Below, in pieces: positions 1-11,769 of a stretch of 26,050 nt of DNA (positions within the stretch are counted from its first letter, which is position 1; the number at the start of each line of letters is the position of its first letter). The notes under the pieces were generated by a model. That model worked only from the letters and a program-made list of their open reading frames with translations, searched no databases and was not told where the DNA came from. This DNA comes from Byssochlamys sp. IMV 00236 (Eukaryota; Ascomycota; Eurotiomycetes; Eurotiales; Thermoascaceae), in the NCBI GenBank assembly GCA_001931875.2, contig MSJH02000025.1:1-26050 (forward strand), in the 5' to 3' direction. The translations under genes were made by a program, and so were the position numbers.

Positions 1-7
1 AGCTTTC

Positions 8-40
8 TTTTTTTTTTTTTTTTTTTTCTTTTTCTTTTGT
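8..40 (+). promoter_or_regulatory. T-rich tract just upstream of the ARS2 start codon
   Basis: Twenty consecutive T (8-27) followed by more T/C-rich sequence, ending 8 bp before the ATG. Similar pyrimidine tracts on the coding strand precede most start codons in the window, so this is probably part of the core promoter or 5' leader. No TATA box is clear here. Confidence 0.45.
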
Positions 41-47
41 ACAAAAG

Positions 48-2234
48 ATGGTTTACAACGATTGGTCAGATGACGATACAACAACAACAAAGGGACGGGA
101 CAAGTTTCGTCATGAAAGAAGTCATGACGATTATGATAGAAGAAAACGTAGTCGTCGAAGTCCCACTCCTCCTGAAGGTAGAACTTGACTTTTTTTCTTT
201 ACGTTTTCGTATTTTTTATCTCTTATTTCTTTATTCCATTATCTTGTTTTTTTTTTTTCTATTATTACTTTTTTTTGCTCAACTTTGACCATATGAAAAG
301 AACGTCGACATAAGAGAAGACCATCACCAAGAAGAAGAGATGAAATGGAACAAGATCACTATGGCAATTTCCCCATGATGGGTAAACTAAAACTACAAGT
401 AAAAATATATTAAAAATAACACTTTATAGAAATGATGAACCCACAACTAGCTTGGGCAAGGTATGCTGTTGTTTATCTATTAATATATATAATAATAACT
501 TGTTACCCATGAACGGGGGTAAAAAACAAAAAAAAAGATTTCCAATGGATCCAAATCAACTTGACTATCTTGTGCCTTACAAACAATTCTATGAATACAC
601 TAAAAGAACATCCAACCGACGTATTGATGACGAAGATGTTCAAAAGCGATACAGTCACTATAAAGAAAAATTCGCTGCTCGCCAATTATCACAGTTCTTT
701 TCGGCTAACAAAGACAAACAGTGGTTTCTCGAAAAATATCATCCGACTCACTCCCGTGCTCGTTATGAAGAAATGATACAGCGTAGAAAGAAATACATGC
801 AGGAGTTCTTGGCTGCGCTTGAACAAGGTGAATTTGATGATGTTTGCTTTGACAAAAAGCCAGAATCAAGCACGGCAGGAGAACAAACAACAGAGGAAGA
901 AGAAGAATACGAGTCTCGATTAGTGATCAAAACGGTTCCACCTACGATTGCCAGAGAAAAGATTCTGGAAGTAAGTCATGGGGTGAGTTATTTGGGCGCA
1001 ATTTACTTATTTATGTATAGATGTGCAGCAAAGTAGAAGGATTTGATTATCTGGCCCTTTCTGAGCCTCAACCTAGTCGGAAGTTTCATCGTATCGGCTG
1101 GATCTGCTTTCAACAAGGCACAGACATTAAGAAGGCGTTTGATCAACTGGATAATCAAAAAGTAGACGATTTTGTCGTCCATTTAGCCCTCAACCGTAAG
1201 AGCGCAACCCAGAATCGTACGCCCCGTACAGCACCCGAGATTACACAAAGCGCAGATCGTCTGAAAAAAGATCTGGACCAAATAAAAGAGTTGGCAACTG
1301 CATTAGAAGCCATGCTTTCAGAGGAAGAAAACGGAATGAAGTTAGTCGAACAGCGTGCGGACAAGGTCATTGCTGAACACAGTGATGCGGATGAGATTTA
1401 TAAGTTGAAAAAGAAGTTGGATATGCTCATTACCTATCTACGCCGCGTTCATATGTACTGCTACTATTGTGGGGTTGAATGTGACTCATTGGAAGAGTTA
1501 AATCGAAAGTGCTGTGAACCCCATTGTCGTGCTTCTCCTGAAGCTAGCAGTCCGAGTGACTCGAAATCAAAGAATGAAAAAGGAGGTGAGAATGACTTTT
1601 TGAATGCTCGAACCTGTCTCTCATAGGCTCCTTGTTTTTATAGTTATCCAATGGGCAAAGAACTTGGATCAAAAGATATCCTTAAAGATACACACTCCTG
1701 ATGAGCGTGAGCTTAAAAAATTAGGTGGCAGAGTTTTACAGAGGTGTGTGATACATGGTATAAACCTTTGTAGGGTACTAAATTCTTCTTTTTAGTGAAA
1801 TTGACGACTTTTTAAGAGAGCATGTATTACAAGAACATGAATCAAAGTTCAAGTGTCAAGTGGGTGAGTGCTCCAAGGCTTTCAAAGGACTTCCATTTGT
1901 TGAAAAGCATATCATGACGAAGCATGCTGACGAGATTGAACGTAAAAAGACTGAAGTTGAGTACTTTAACAATTATGTATGTGATCCAAACCATTTACTT
2001 CCTACTCAATCACAACAACCTGTGGTACCCATCTCTCAACCTGCCTTCATCATGCGTCCTCCTGCTATCTCTTGGGAACAAATACCACGCTTGGGTATTG
2101 ACATGCAGCCTTCTTGGAACTCAAGAAGACCCATGAGACAGGACGAGAATCTTCCTAGAGATCCTCGTCAGGTCAAATCTTACGTTGATTTGGACGCTCC
2201 AGCTGAAGGTGATTCGAATATTTCTTTTTATTAA
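48..2234 (+). CDS. ARS2: ARS2/SERRATE homologue (cap-binding-complex adaptor), 7 exons, about 592 aa
   Basis: Nuclear zinc-finger protein that in animals, plants and fission yeast links the cap-binding complex to RNA processing, export or decay. Exons by reading frame and GT-AG sites: 48-177, 301-381, 430-460, 538-970, 1021-1585, 1644-1743, 1796-2234; phases join cleanly. The N-terminus is a charged Arg/Asp/Ser stretch (about residues 1-75), as in animal ARS2. A SERRATE/Ars2 N-terminal domain follows (about 84-190, beginning LDYLVPYKQFYEY). The central block contains LALSEPQPSRKFHRIGWICF, very like the metazoan RKFxRRGWVTF segment, then YLRRVHMYCYYC. A C2H2 finger (Cys466, Cys471, His484, His489) precedes the EVEYFNNYV signature of the family. 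The first ATG after a T-rich tract is used because it begins the family-typical N-terminus. It converges on SEN1, with 42 bp between stop codons. Family assignment is recognition from memory, but several blocks agree. Confidence 0.9.
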
Positions 2235-2276
2235 GAAAAAAAAAAAAAATAAATATGTACATGCATGTTTATGCTA

Positions 2277-5200
2277 TTAATCAAACCGTGTCCGTTTACT
2301 TTTTACATCTTGTACTATGGAATCAATGCTGCGTACAGGCGGAGGCATGCTTTTGTTTTTATTTTCGCTCTGTCGCTCTTGTTCTCTAATCTGTTTCATG
2401 GTTTGCTTTGCAGCTTGATGCTATACAAAGGTATGAACAAGCCTAGTCATAAAATGCCAAAGAGCTTACCTCTAGACTTGCTTTTTCTCTTGCACTCAGT
2501 CCTTCTGGCCAATCCGACTGTGCTCGCTTTGGTTTCTAAACAAGAGGTTATTCATCCGTATTTTTTTTTTTAATAAATAACTTACCATCGGTTGGTGTCG
2601 TTTCTTGTTAATGAATAAACCACTTGAACTGCTATTATTGTTTTTACCACCTTTTCCTGATGGATGCATACCTCTCGCAGCACGATACTGATGAAGGCTC
2701 ACTTTTTGTGGTTCATGTCTATTTGGTTGATGTTGCTGTGGCCGAGTACCTTGCACTTCCTTCAAGTTTCTTACTTTTTCAATAAACGATTGTTCTTCAG
2801 AAACTTTAGGTCGCGTGGAAGATCTTGAGTCATCAATTGGACTCGGCGATCGTTTTTGTCCCACTCTAGGTGAGTCTGTTGATAAGGTTGGTTCAGATAT
2901 CCTAACCGGTCCCTTTGGAGTCGTATCTGGCTGTACAGAAGAAGTGGGGGTAAATTCTTTCTCGTAAATGTTTTGAGGTATCCTTGATTCGTCCATGCGA
3001 TGATTAAAGTAAGGGTATCGACACTATGAAACATAAGTAAATTGCTTGTTTTCATATTTTCCCTTTACCTCTCGAATGAGTGATCTTTGTTCTGCATCAC
3101 GGACAAGTTCTCCCCAGTATTCACTTCTTGCCAACGATGACGCATGGCCCAAGACAAACAAGGAGAATTTGGCTCTGGTCAAGCCGACGTTCATACGACG
3201 CATATCGGCAAGGAAGCCAATACCACGATCTTTTTGATAAAGTTACATTCTATTCAAATATACCCATTCTTTTTTGTTTCTTACCATTTCCTGCTCTTAC
3301 GCAAGAGAATATGATGATTTCCTTTTCTTGCCCTTGAAAACCATCGACTGTGTTAAAGTCAATTGCATCCACAATGTTGCTTCCAAACCGTTTCTGAAAT
3401 GCAGCTTTTAGCTGACCTACTTGTTGCTTATAAGGTGTAATGACACCAATTTTTGACGCAAACTAGTATAGATGAGCATTGGATTTCTCTTTGAATGGTT
3501 ATTTTACCTTGACTGTAGGTAGTTTTGTAAGAAGCAAGTCTACAAGAGTCACAGCGGCGTTTGCTTCTGCTGCGTTAAAGATAGATCTACCCCTACCCAT
3601 CTTTTCTTGACCATCATAAACATCAAAGAAGCAGTAGGGAGGAAACTCTGGTAGTGCATGCCAGACAGCGGATGACATCTTGTCCATCTGAGGGCCATCC
3701 TGTAATCGAGATTGATAAAACAATTTGCTTGGAAAGCTACTAATCTCGGGATGCATACGATACTGTATACTAAAATCATATAAAGAAATAAGACGTCTGA
3801 TATGATATGCTACTATCACGCTTACCTCAATAGGTTCACTTCTTCTCCAACTGTTTTCTCTAATCTCATAAACAAACTCTGCTGATAGTCGTATTTAGCG
3901 GCCATCGTAGACATGACTGTGGGCGGCAACTGATTAGGATCTATATGAAAAAAAATGAGAAAGATGTATATGATCAAAGGCCCATGTTATTCGTTACCTC
4001 CAACAAGAACACATTTCTGTGTATCAAACTTGAGAGGAATCAAAGAACTAATTTCAACTGACTGAGCAGCTTCATCCACAATAACGGTTCCAAAAGACAT
4101 TCCCATCGTTGTCAGCATATCATGTCCACTACCGCTCAATGTGGCACAGACAACATCTGCATTCGCAAGCACCTTCTGACGCGCTCTGATACGAGACACT
4201 TCCATCTCTTGACCATAATTCTTTTGATCCTGATGAGCATCCTTGAGGGCAATCTTGGCTTTGGCCAGCTTTTGAGCGAGCGCTTTACGTCTGCCACGAA
4301 GAATAGACATTTGTACCATATCACCTCCTGCCTGCGTGATTTCTCGATCGACATCATCAAGTCCAATCTGAATGTTACGAATCTCATTGTGTAGACTGTC
4401 AAGACGAGCACCTATCTTTGCAATCGTCGTATCGTTTCCAACAGCAGCATCCATCTCGGCTTCAACTAGACGATCTAATATACGGTCTTTGACACTTGCA
4501 TTTACTGAATCTGCTACACCGATACGCACGACATTCGGCCGCCTGACACCATGTGCTGTCATGATACCATCCTTCAGTCGTTTTGTAATTTCATCAACAG
4601 CTGCATTACTTGGTGCACACACGAGAAGTTTACCATGAATAGGACGTCGTTGAGTCGAATTCGATCGTTGGTCTAGCAAGGATACAATCAAGGCCAAGAT
4701 CGTTTTTGTTTTACCCGTACCAGGAGGACTATGGTCATCAAATCAGCTACCTTTTTGTTTTATACACTTTATATAAAAACTTACCCTTGAATCAAAGAGA
4801 ATCCATATTGCTTTTGAATGGCAGATGCAATAGCTCGAGCCTGAGGTTCATTCAATCCGTAATTTTTACAATACTGTTGAATAATCGATGCGCTTGGTCT
4901 TTCGTCTGTATTTGGCGTAGGGCAAAGTATTTCAGGACCAAGTTCAAAGTGCTCTAACCCTTCTAGTGCTGCATATTCACGCATGGCAGTTGTAAGACTC
5001 ATGATACGTAGAACACTCCAACTTGTCTTGGGCGAAACAGAATTTAAAACGCTGATACGGTCTGAAGTGAAGTAGCAACGGATACCCACTTCACCCATAT
5101 TTTTTGTTTGATTTATCGAGATGACTTTACCCAAGAAGGCTCTACCTCTCCAAGGTTTCATCGCTTCGGTTCCCTCGGTTAAGCTGGTAGGATCATTAAA

Positions 5201-8200
5201 GAAGGCTGTTCCGAAATGATTGGCTATGCACACGAGATCGTCAATAGATATATTGTTGGTTACCAAGCTCATTGGCATAGCAAATGTAATATCAACAAAA
5301 TCGTTCGTATGGCATCGACTGACAACCAGGCATCGCTCCATCACATCCGACTGAGATAAGCTTTCTTTAGCACGTTGAATCTGAGACCACGTTTCCATGA
5401 CGAGCAAAGGCTCAAAAGCTGTCTTGTATTCTTTAAACGATTTGAACGTTGTAGGCACATGTATATATGCTAAATCCTTTCGTCCAGGTGGTGTTTCGCT
5501 AGCGACAGTGATATCCCAAGATAGAATGGCCTTGAACAAATTGTCAATGTTGGGTGCAATCTTTTGTTTTCGCACTTGTTCCCTGGCTCGTTTAGCTTTA
5601 CGTTGAAGAAATTCATTCGAGATGGGTGTTTCAAGTAGTTTAGTTGTACGTTTGGGTTTTGTATCAAACAAAGCCTTCACACTAGCACTTTCTGCCTTTA
5701 TACTAGCCGAGCGATTGTCCATGTCGTTCACCAAGCCAAGTAATCCCTTGCCTTCATCATCAGATGACTCAGATGACGAATTATCCTGTTCATAGTCTCG
5801 ATTGATCACACCAGAGGCTGAGGGTGACTTGACTGTAGCCATCAGTCGTTGTTGAGCGCGGAACTCTTCTCTCAAACTTTTCAATTTTGAGAATCCCATA
5901 GGAGGAGGCTTCAGTTTACGACCAGTGGATGTCACAGCATAGGTCTGTTGCTGTGTGGTCTCTGGTACATAAACACGCGGTTGATATCGCTTAGGCACAT
6001 CGATGGATACTGCTTGTCTTGATACACCAGAATCTCGCTTTGGCACGTCAATAGATACTGCTTGTCTTTTCACACTAGATATGTCTGTCCTTGGCACATC
6101 AATAGGTACTGCTTGTCTTTTTGTTTTGGATGAAGAAGGAGGGGCAGCAGTAGGTACTGGTGTAAGATCCACATCCATTGGATCATGCCTCTCTTCCTTT
6201 ACAGGTGCGAACCACTCGTCATCAATTTGCGTCAAATCAATATCACCATACTCCTTTTCAAATTCATCGTCAGATACCACATAAGGCGCCTCACTGTTAC
6301 CCCCAAAACTAGAAATGTCCTTGCCCTTCTCTTGGACTTGATCTCGCTGTGGTGAGCCGATAGTAGCATTAGCAAAACTTTGAGCCAAAGTCATTTGCTT
6401 CTTTTTCACTGGTGTCGTCTCTCTCACTGGACTACTACTAATTCTGTTGGGTGTATTAATCGGCTGCCATTCTACTTCTTCTTCATCACTATCATTCAAG
6501 AAAATAAAATTGTTTGGCTCGTGTGCGCTGAGAGCCATGAAAAGCTTTTCTTTTTCTACAGGCTGTAACTTGCTCGTGCTTACTCCTGTTGCTGCTGTCA
6601 TCAGTCGATCATAAGCTTCCACCGATATTTTTAGTTCTGCCTTTTTTAAGACATCCAGCATGTTGATAAGCAGAGGAACCAAAAGATCAATCACATCCTG
6701 GCGTGTCACATAGACCCAATGAGAGAGTGAGCTGGCAGCAGCACTCATGAAGTTATAGGAAATGATATCAGACGAAGTAAGCTTTTCAAATGCCTGGCGA
6801 GAATGTAGTAGATTTGTGGCAATGTCCAGAACAGGTAGGATGGTATCGACTACTTCGCGAGGTTTATATGATTCGGCCCATTTGAGGCCAGATTGAAAAA
6901 TATAGTGACATGTCTTCCAACAGGTATCCCAGAGTAAGCTGATCTGTCCGTTTTCTTCAGCCGCTCCGTTGTTGGATGCAAGTAGAGTTTGTATGTATCT
7001 GTTGGTTAATGTGGAAATGTGAAACTTGAGCACTTGTATGAAGCTGGGTATAGATCTGAACACGTCAAGCTTGCTATGAAATAGACTATTATACTCTTGA
7101 ATGATCCAATTGAAAGCTTCAATCACTTTTGAAGGTTGTAAGTTGAAAAAGGCGTCAAAGATGTCTGCCTTTATCATGTGCGGATGAGGTTGTATAAACA
7201 GAATAACCCAATTTTGAAATTCTGGATATTGAGAACACCATAAGTGAAGGAGAGGCTTGACAAGATCACCCTCTGTTATCATGCTTTTCCTTGTTTCCCA
7301 ATCCAGTGAGGGCATATGATGAAGTACTTGCAACACATGGGAACGAATGATATGCAACTTTTCGGCTAGAGGCGCAACCTCATCTGGCAAGGCGCTGTTG
7401 AATGTCTGTTTGGCGAGATCATGTATATCTGCTGATGCAACATTTGCATATGCTTTCAAAAAGATACTAAAGAAGTTTTGTGAAGAAAATGGCTCTTTTT
7501 GAAAGCTATTAACAACAGAGTTCCAAATGGCTTGATAATAACTGTCCTTTGCCATAGGCTCCACAATAAAATCTTCTTCTGACGGAAAGACATGCTGAAA
7601 GACATTCATCACAGAAGCCGTATATCGATCTACAAGATCGCCCAACAGGTTTGTTGCCGCTTTGGGCATATGTTGAACAACTAGAGGCAAGGTAGATGGA
7701 TCCGTTTTGACAAACGTCATCACCTTGGGGATATACTCTTCAATCTTTTTAGCAGGAACCGTATCATCTGATAGACATTGGTCAATGATCTGTAATCCCA
7801 GTTCTGCACAATAAGCTCTGCTCATGATGCCCCAAGTATCCATTTGAAAATATCCAAAGGTTGTATCCAGTATCCTTTCGGTTATATCCCGCTCCACAGG
7901 AGAACCCCTTAGCGATGACCAATAAGGATACATCCATTCGAGAATGCTCTTGATCTTTGCCATCAACTTGTCTTCTGGGTACTGTGTTCCATCTTTCTGT
8001 AGAATCTTTCCTGTGTTGCCTTCTCTTGCAATCTTCATGACTGTCTGAAAGACGTGATGCTCGCATATTTGCTTAATTATGTTGTAATAAGGTGTTGAAT
8101 CCTCCTGGATATGACCCCAAAACTGAGACTGCAGCTTGAGCAACATGGCTGTCATCGTCTTTAGGAGCTCAACTAACCATTCTGAGGAAGTCGACAACTG

Positions 8201-9157
8201 GGTGCGTATAAGGGTGAGCATGGACACCTCTGAGTCTGTCAAGGACTGTTTGAGTATATCTGAATCCACTGATACTACAACAAGCCGCAATGCCTTCCAG
8301 AATTCACCCATATCCTGTGTAGTTTTAAATGGACATTCTACAAGTCGCTGATTTGTTCCTGCAAGCAACTGCAGCATATAGATAATCAAGTCCTTGATCT
8401 GTAACAAGTCCTCTTCTAGAAAAGTATGCTGACCTGTCACTGCAATTTTTTCAAATAGCTTCCTTGCCCAGAACCTCACCACACGATGGTGATGCAGTGT
8501 CAGCCGTGAGACAGAAGCTGCGGTACTAGCCTCCAGTGTAGGAAAGAGTCCAGTCTTTTGAACCTGATCAAACATGCTGCAGAATAGATTATCACATTCC
8601 ACATTGCCAAGAAGTGTTGGTGAAGAAATGATCTCTAATAAGGCCGATATTGTCTCGTCTGTCATGGTTGGATTATGATCATATTCTCGCAGGGTTGAAT
8701 TTATTCTTGACAGATCAAACTGATTCAATATATTAAAAAACTGATCTACTGTTTGTCTAGGAAACAAGGCCTCATATCTACAAACACACACAAGTGAAAG
8801 CAAACCAACGAGTTAATAAACAACTGAACAGATCAAAGACACGATTAAAAAAAACCTTTTTCTAACCATCACTTTTGATGTCTGGTAAGTTCTTGCGCAG
8901 TAGCCACATGATTTAAGTTGCTGATTCAGTTTATTTTTATATTGAACGATGGGATCATGGTCAGGCAAGGAAAACAGCCATAGTGATTCACTTGCAAGAG
9001 GTAAAGTAGCTTCAGTGCACCACCAATGGTTAACATTAGGTGATAAAAAGTACTCTAAAATGTCATTGAAGAACTTGGTCTCTAGATCAACGTCCTCTCT
9101 TTGTTGATTCCTCTTTTCAAGTAGCAATAGCAATTCCTGAAGCCGCGCATTATCCAT
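2277..9157 (-). CDS. SEN1: Sen1/senataxin-type superfamily 1 RNA/DNA helicase, 10 exons, about 2129 aa
   Basis: Nuclear 5'-3' helicase for transcription termination and R-loop removal. Exons in order: 9157-8856, 8777-4785, 4728-3998, 3940-3826, 3769-3508, 3462-3285, 3229-3069, 3023-2586, 2535-2470, 2420-2277; all phases match. The long N-terminal helical region (about 50-760) fits the SEN1_N domain. A Ser/Asp-rich linker carries three IDVP repeats (about 985-1030). The SF1B helicase core shows Walker A GPPGTGKT (1432-1439), split by an intron after GG; DEAA (1650-1653); GDPNQLPPT; QYRMHPE; DGFQGQEKE; and MNVGLTRAK (about 1873-1881). The C-terminal tail (about 1915-2129) is disordered and basic, ending KSKRTRFD. 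Length is close to yeast Sen1 (about 2230 aa). The first donor (GTTTTT) is unusual but gives the family-like reading RKRYEALFP. The gene is complete. Confidence 0.95.
5993..6122 (-). repeat. Three tandem repeats inside SEN1 (RQAVxIDVPK units)
   Basis: In the disordered linker of SEN1 the peptide RQAV(P/S)IDVP(R/K) occurs three times, at intervals of about 48-51 nt. The DNA unit on the plus strand reads approximately GGCACrTCrATrGrTACTGC, with copies at about 5993-6020, 6041-6071 and 6092-6122. The copies differ at several third positions. They look like an expanded short linear motif rather than a recent slippage event. Confidence 0.8.
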
Positions 9158-9447
9158 CGTAAATAACCGATTGGTTGAATGGTGGCAGTACTAAAGTAGT
9201 AAAAAAAGAAAAAGGGACCTTAAAAAAAATAAAAAAAAACGCGAGCATTCATAGACGCGAATAATGTAAAAGACAATATAAAAACAGTCACTTAAAGACA
9301 ACAACATTGGGTGCAATTGAAGCTATAATGTATGCACATGCATGTTTATTTAAATTTATAAATATATGTGTAATATATGTGCATACATACAGCCTATTAC
9401 ACAGACAAATTTATTTTTGGGCATATATAAACAGCTTCTTGAGCTTT
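9158..9447. other. SEN1 promoter / TFG1 3' region
   Basis: Gene-free 290 bp between two minus-strand genes. An A-rich block at about 9199-9239 is T-rich on the coding strand and lies some 40-80 bp before the SEN1 ATG. The part next to the TFG1 stop is AT-rich and carries a 12-bp inverted repeat (9328-9339 / 9377-9388), so it probably lies in the TFG1 3' UTR. Confidence 0.5.
9328..9388. repeat. 12-bp perfect inverted repeat in the TFG1 3' region
   Basis: Arms ATGTATGCACAT (9328-9339) and ATGTGCATACAT (9377-9388) are exact reverse complements, separated by 37 bp of AT-rich sequence. They lie 60-120 bp beyond the TFG1 stop. They could form an RNA stem-loop in the 3' UTR. Confidence 0.6.
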
Positions 9448-11608
9448 TTATGGTCTTTGAAGGTCAGGCTTCAATTCAAGTATATGCGTGTTTGGATCAT
9501 TACTTGCACTGTGTCTTGCAACCTTCTTAAGTAGAGCCGTAATCACTTCTCGGTTACGAGGATTCTTCTTTATACGTTTACGGAAGCTTATCAGGAACTC
9601 CTTGGTGGTCATCTTCCTGCCACGCAGAGTTTCAATGACTTCTTGCTCTGTAATCAGATCCTCATCGGAGGGACCAGACATCTTTCTATGCTTATGATCT
9701 GGAGAGTGACCAGACGGAACATCCTCTGGTTTGCGCTTTTTATTCTGATCCACAGGAGCAGGAGTAGAGCGCGGTGGTGCTGTTGGTGAATGATTACCGT
9801 TAGGATGATGTGGTGGCGACGTGGGCTTATGCGTAGGAGAGGTAGGATGAGGCGAACCCTCCTTCTTCTTGTTCATAAACAGAGAAGGTGAATCAGGACG
9901 ACCCACTGGTCTTGATACACTTTCCTTTTTCACCTTTGTCATTGGCTTCTTTGGCATGAATAGCTTTGATGACGAGTTTGTCATTGCTGACTTCTTCTTG
10001 GGCAATGCAGGAGTGCTCTTTTCTTTGCCTTCTTCATCTGATTTCTTTTCTTCGTCATCAGAAGCAGCTTCATCTGCACTAGAAGCATATGGATCCTCAT
10101 CTTCGTCGCTTTCATATGCTCGGTTCTTTTCAAGATCACGCACTAGTTTGCGCAATTGCTGCATAATCACATGTAAACAGATGAGCCTGTATAAAATAGG
10201 TTATCCTTACCTTTCCCTCAGAAGACAGCTTGCTTGTGCTTTCAAATGTATCAACTTCATCTTCATCTCCACCATTAATTGTAAATCCTTTAATCTCTTT
10301 CTTAAACCGTTCCTATTACAAATGATCAGTTTAAAATCAATCATCTTTTGTATATCCGACACATACTTTGCTGTCCTTAACTTCTTCATCTTCTGCCTCA
10401 TGCTCAGCTCCATCCTCTTCATCATCTTGAAAATCTTCATCAAAGTCCAAGTCATCAATATCAGAATCCTAATCTAAGGCATAAGCAATAGGATAAAACA
10501 AAGTTAGAAAACTTCCTTACGCGTTTGGTAGGTACATCATCATCTGATCCAGCTCCTCTACAGAAAAAAAAAAAGGATGAGTGCCCCCACTTTCTTGCAT
10601 TATCAAAATGAATATTTACTTTCTCTCTCCATTATCAACCACTTTAAACTTTTGACGAGGAATTGGACTCTCTGGGTTTTCCTTCTCGCGACGACTAAGC
10701 ATAGCCCATCGTTGATTATCGGGTTGTCTATTACGCTTTTTGAACTAATAGAGCAAATAAGTAAACAAATAGGACGATTGTGAAAAAAGGCGTCATCACT
10801 TACCGCCTCTTCGACTTCTTCTGGAGTCAAGGTTTTCACATTACGCTTGGGTTGGAATTTATACCAGCGATCAACTGGAACTACTTTGAATCCGTCGTTC
10901 TATATGTGATGGATTAAGGTACATGAATAAAAGATAAAAATGCGATTTTACGGTCAAGACAAAGAACACATAGTCTGATCGTTGGCCACCTTCAAGGGTA
11001 CCAGTAAAGTTGTTTTGTCCTTCAATATCCTCTAATATCCAAGGTCTTTGTTCTTGTTCTTTTAGTTCCCTTGTATCTTCCTTTGCTAAATAAATTTGTT
11101 TTGTTCTCTTCTTGAACAACATTTGCTTATTGCGAGTTGCTCCACCCATGGGTGCAATTAATGATGTATCAGCACCCGTCTTTGGACCATGACTAGGTTG
11201 CTGTTGTCCTAATTGCTGTTGTTGTTGTCCTTGTTGTTGTTGTTGTTGTTCATTATTTTTTTGTTGGATATATTGTCTATATGGAATGCGATCAGGTTCT
11301 TTACGATGTAATTTCACAGGTGGAGCAAATGATTTGAAATCAACTTTTTTATTTGTCTTGAAATCCATCAAATGATGCTGACCTGCCTTTGAAGAAGAAT
11401 AGAGTTGAAATTCCTCATATTGAGGTGGTATAAATTGTTGTTGAAATTGCTGTTGAAACTGTTGTTGAGGTTGTTGAGGTTGTTGCTGTGCCATCATTCT
11501 TTGTTGAGCATTTGGCATAGGTCGCATAGGTCCACCTACAATTCGAGGTCTAGGTGACGCTGTACGAGACCTAGACTTGTCATATTTGGACATGTTATAG
11601 ATGGACAT
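9448..11608 (-). CDS. TFG1: TFIIF alpha subunit (RAP74/Tfg1), 7 exons, about 609 aa
   Basis: Large subunit of general transcription factor TFIIF, which binds RNA polymerase II with TFIIF-beta. Exons: 11608-10952, 10899-10804, 10744-10620, 10557-10521, 10468-10367, 10312-10211, 10158-9448; every junction keeps phase. The N-terminal dimerisation region includes LFKKRTKQIYLAKEDTRELK and, across intron 1, NDGFKVVPVDRWYKF, typical of RAP74. It is interrupted by two Gln-rich tracts (about 41-59 and 119-137). The middle is acidic, then Ser/Pro/Lys-rich. The last 70 residues (TEQEVIETLRGRKMTTKEFL onward) form the conserved winged helix that in animals contacts FCP1. Start: the first Met (11608) after a purine-rich plus-strand block (11624-11655). 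A second Met lies five codons later and could also serve. The upstream in-frame extension to 11809 is hydrophobic leader and is not taken as coding. Confidence 0.92.
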
Positions 11609-11769
11609 TTTTATACGATTATTAAAAGGAAAAGGAAAGAAAAAGAAAAAAAATAACAATAAAAATAATTTTTCAAAAGTAGCAAAAATATAATGACTGT
11701 CTTCAAGAATAGCAAATGAATTTTTGTCTCTTTCCTTATTGTGCACTCTTTTAAGAAAGTAAATCAGAC
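11609..11769. promoter_or_regulatory. Divergent promoter between TFG1 and the small gene at 11770
   Basis: The 161 bp between divergent start codons. An A/G-rich run (11624-11655) is a T/C-rich tract on the TFG1 strand right before its ATG. The remainder is AT-rich, and no known operator is visible. Confidence 0.4.

Noticed and set aside
4122..4638. Plus-strand ORFs of about 90 codons across the helicase region
   Set aside because: They are antisense to the SEN1 core exon that encodes the helicase motifs.
9869..10477. 202-codon plus-strand ORF rich in Ser and Phe
   Set aside because: It is antisense to the well-supported TFG1 exons and introns; its Ser/Phe runs mirror the acidic and Lys-rich codons of TFG1.
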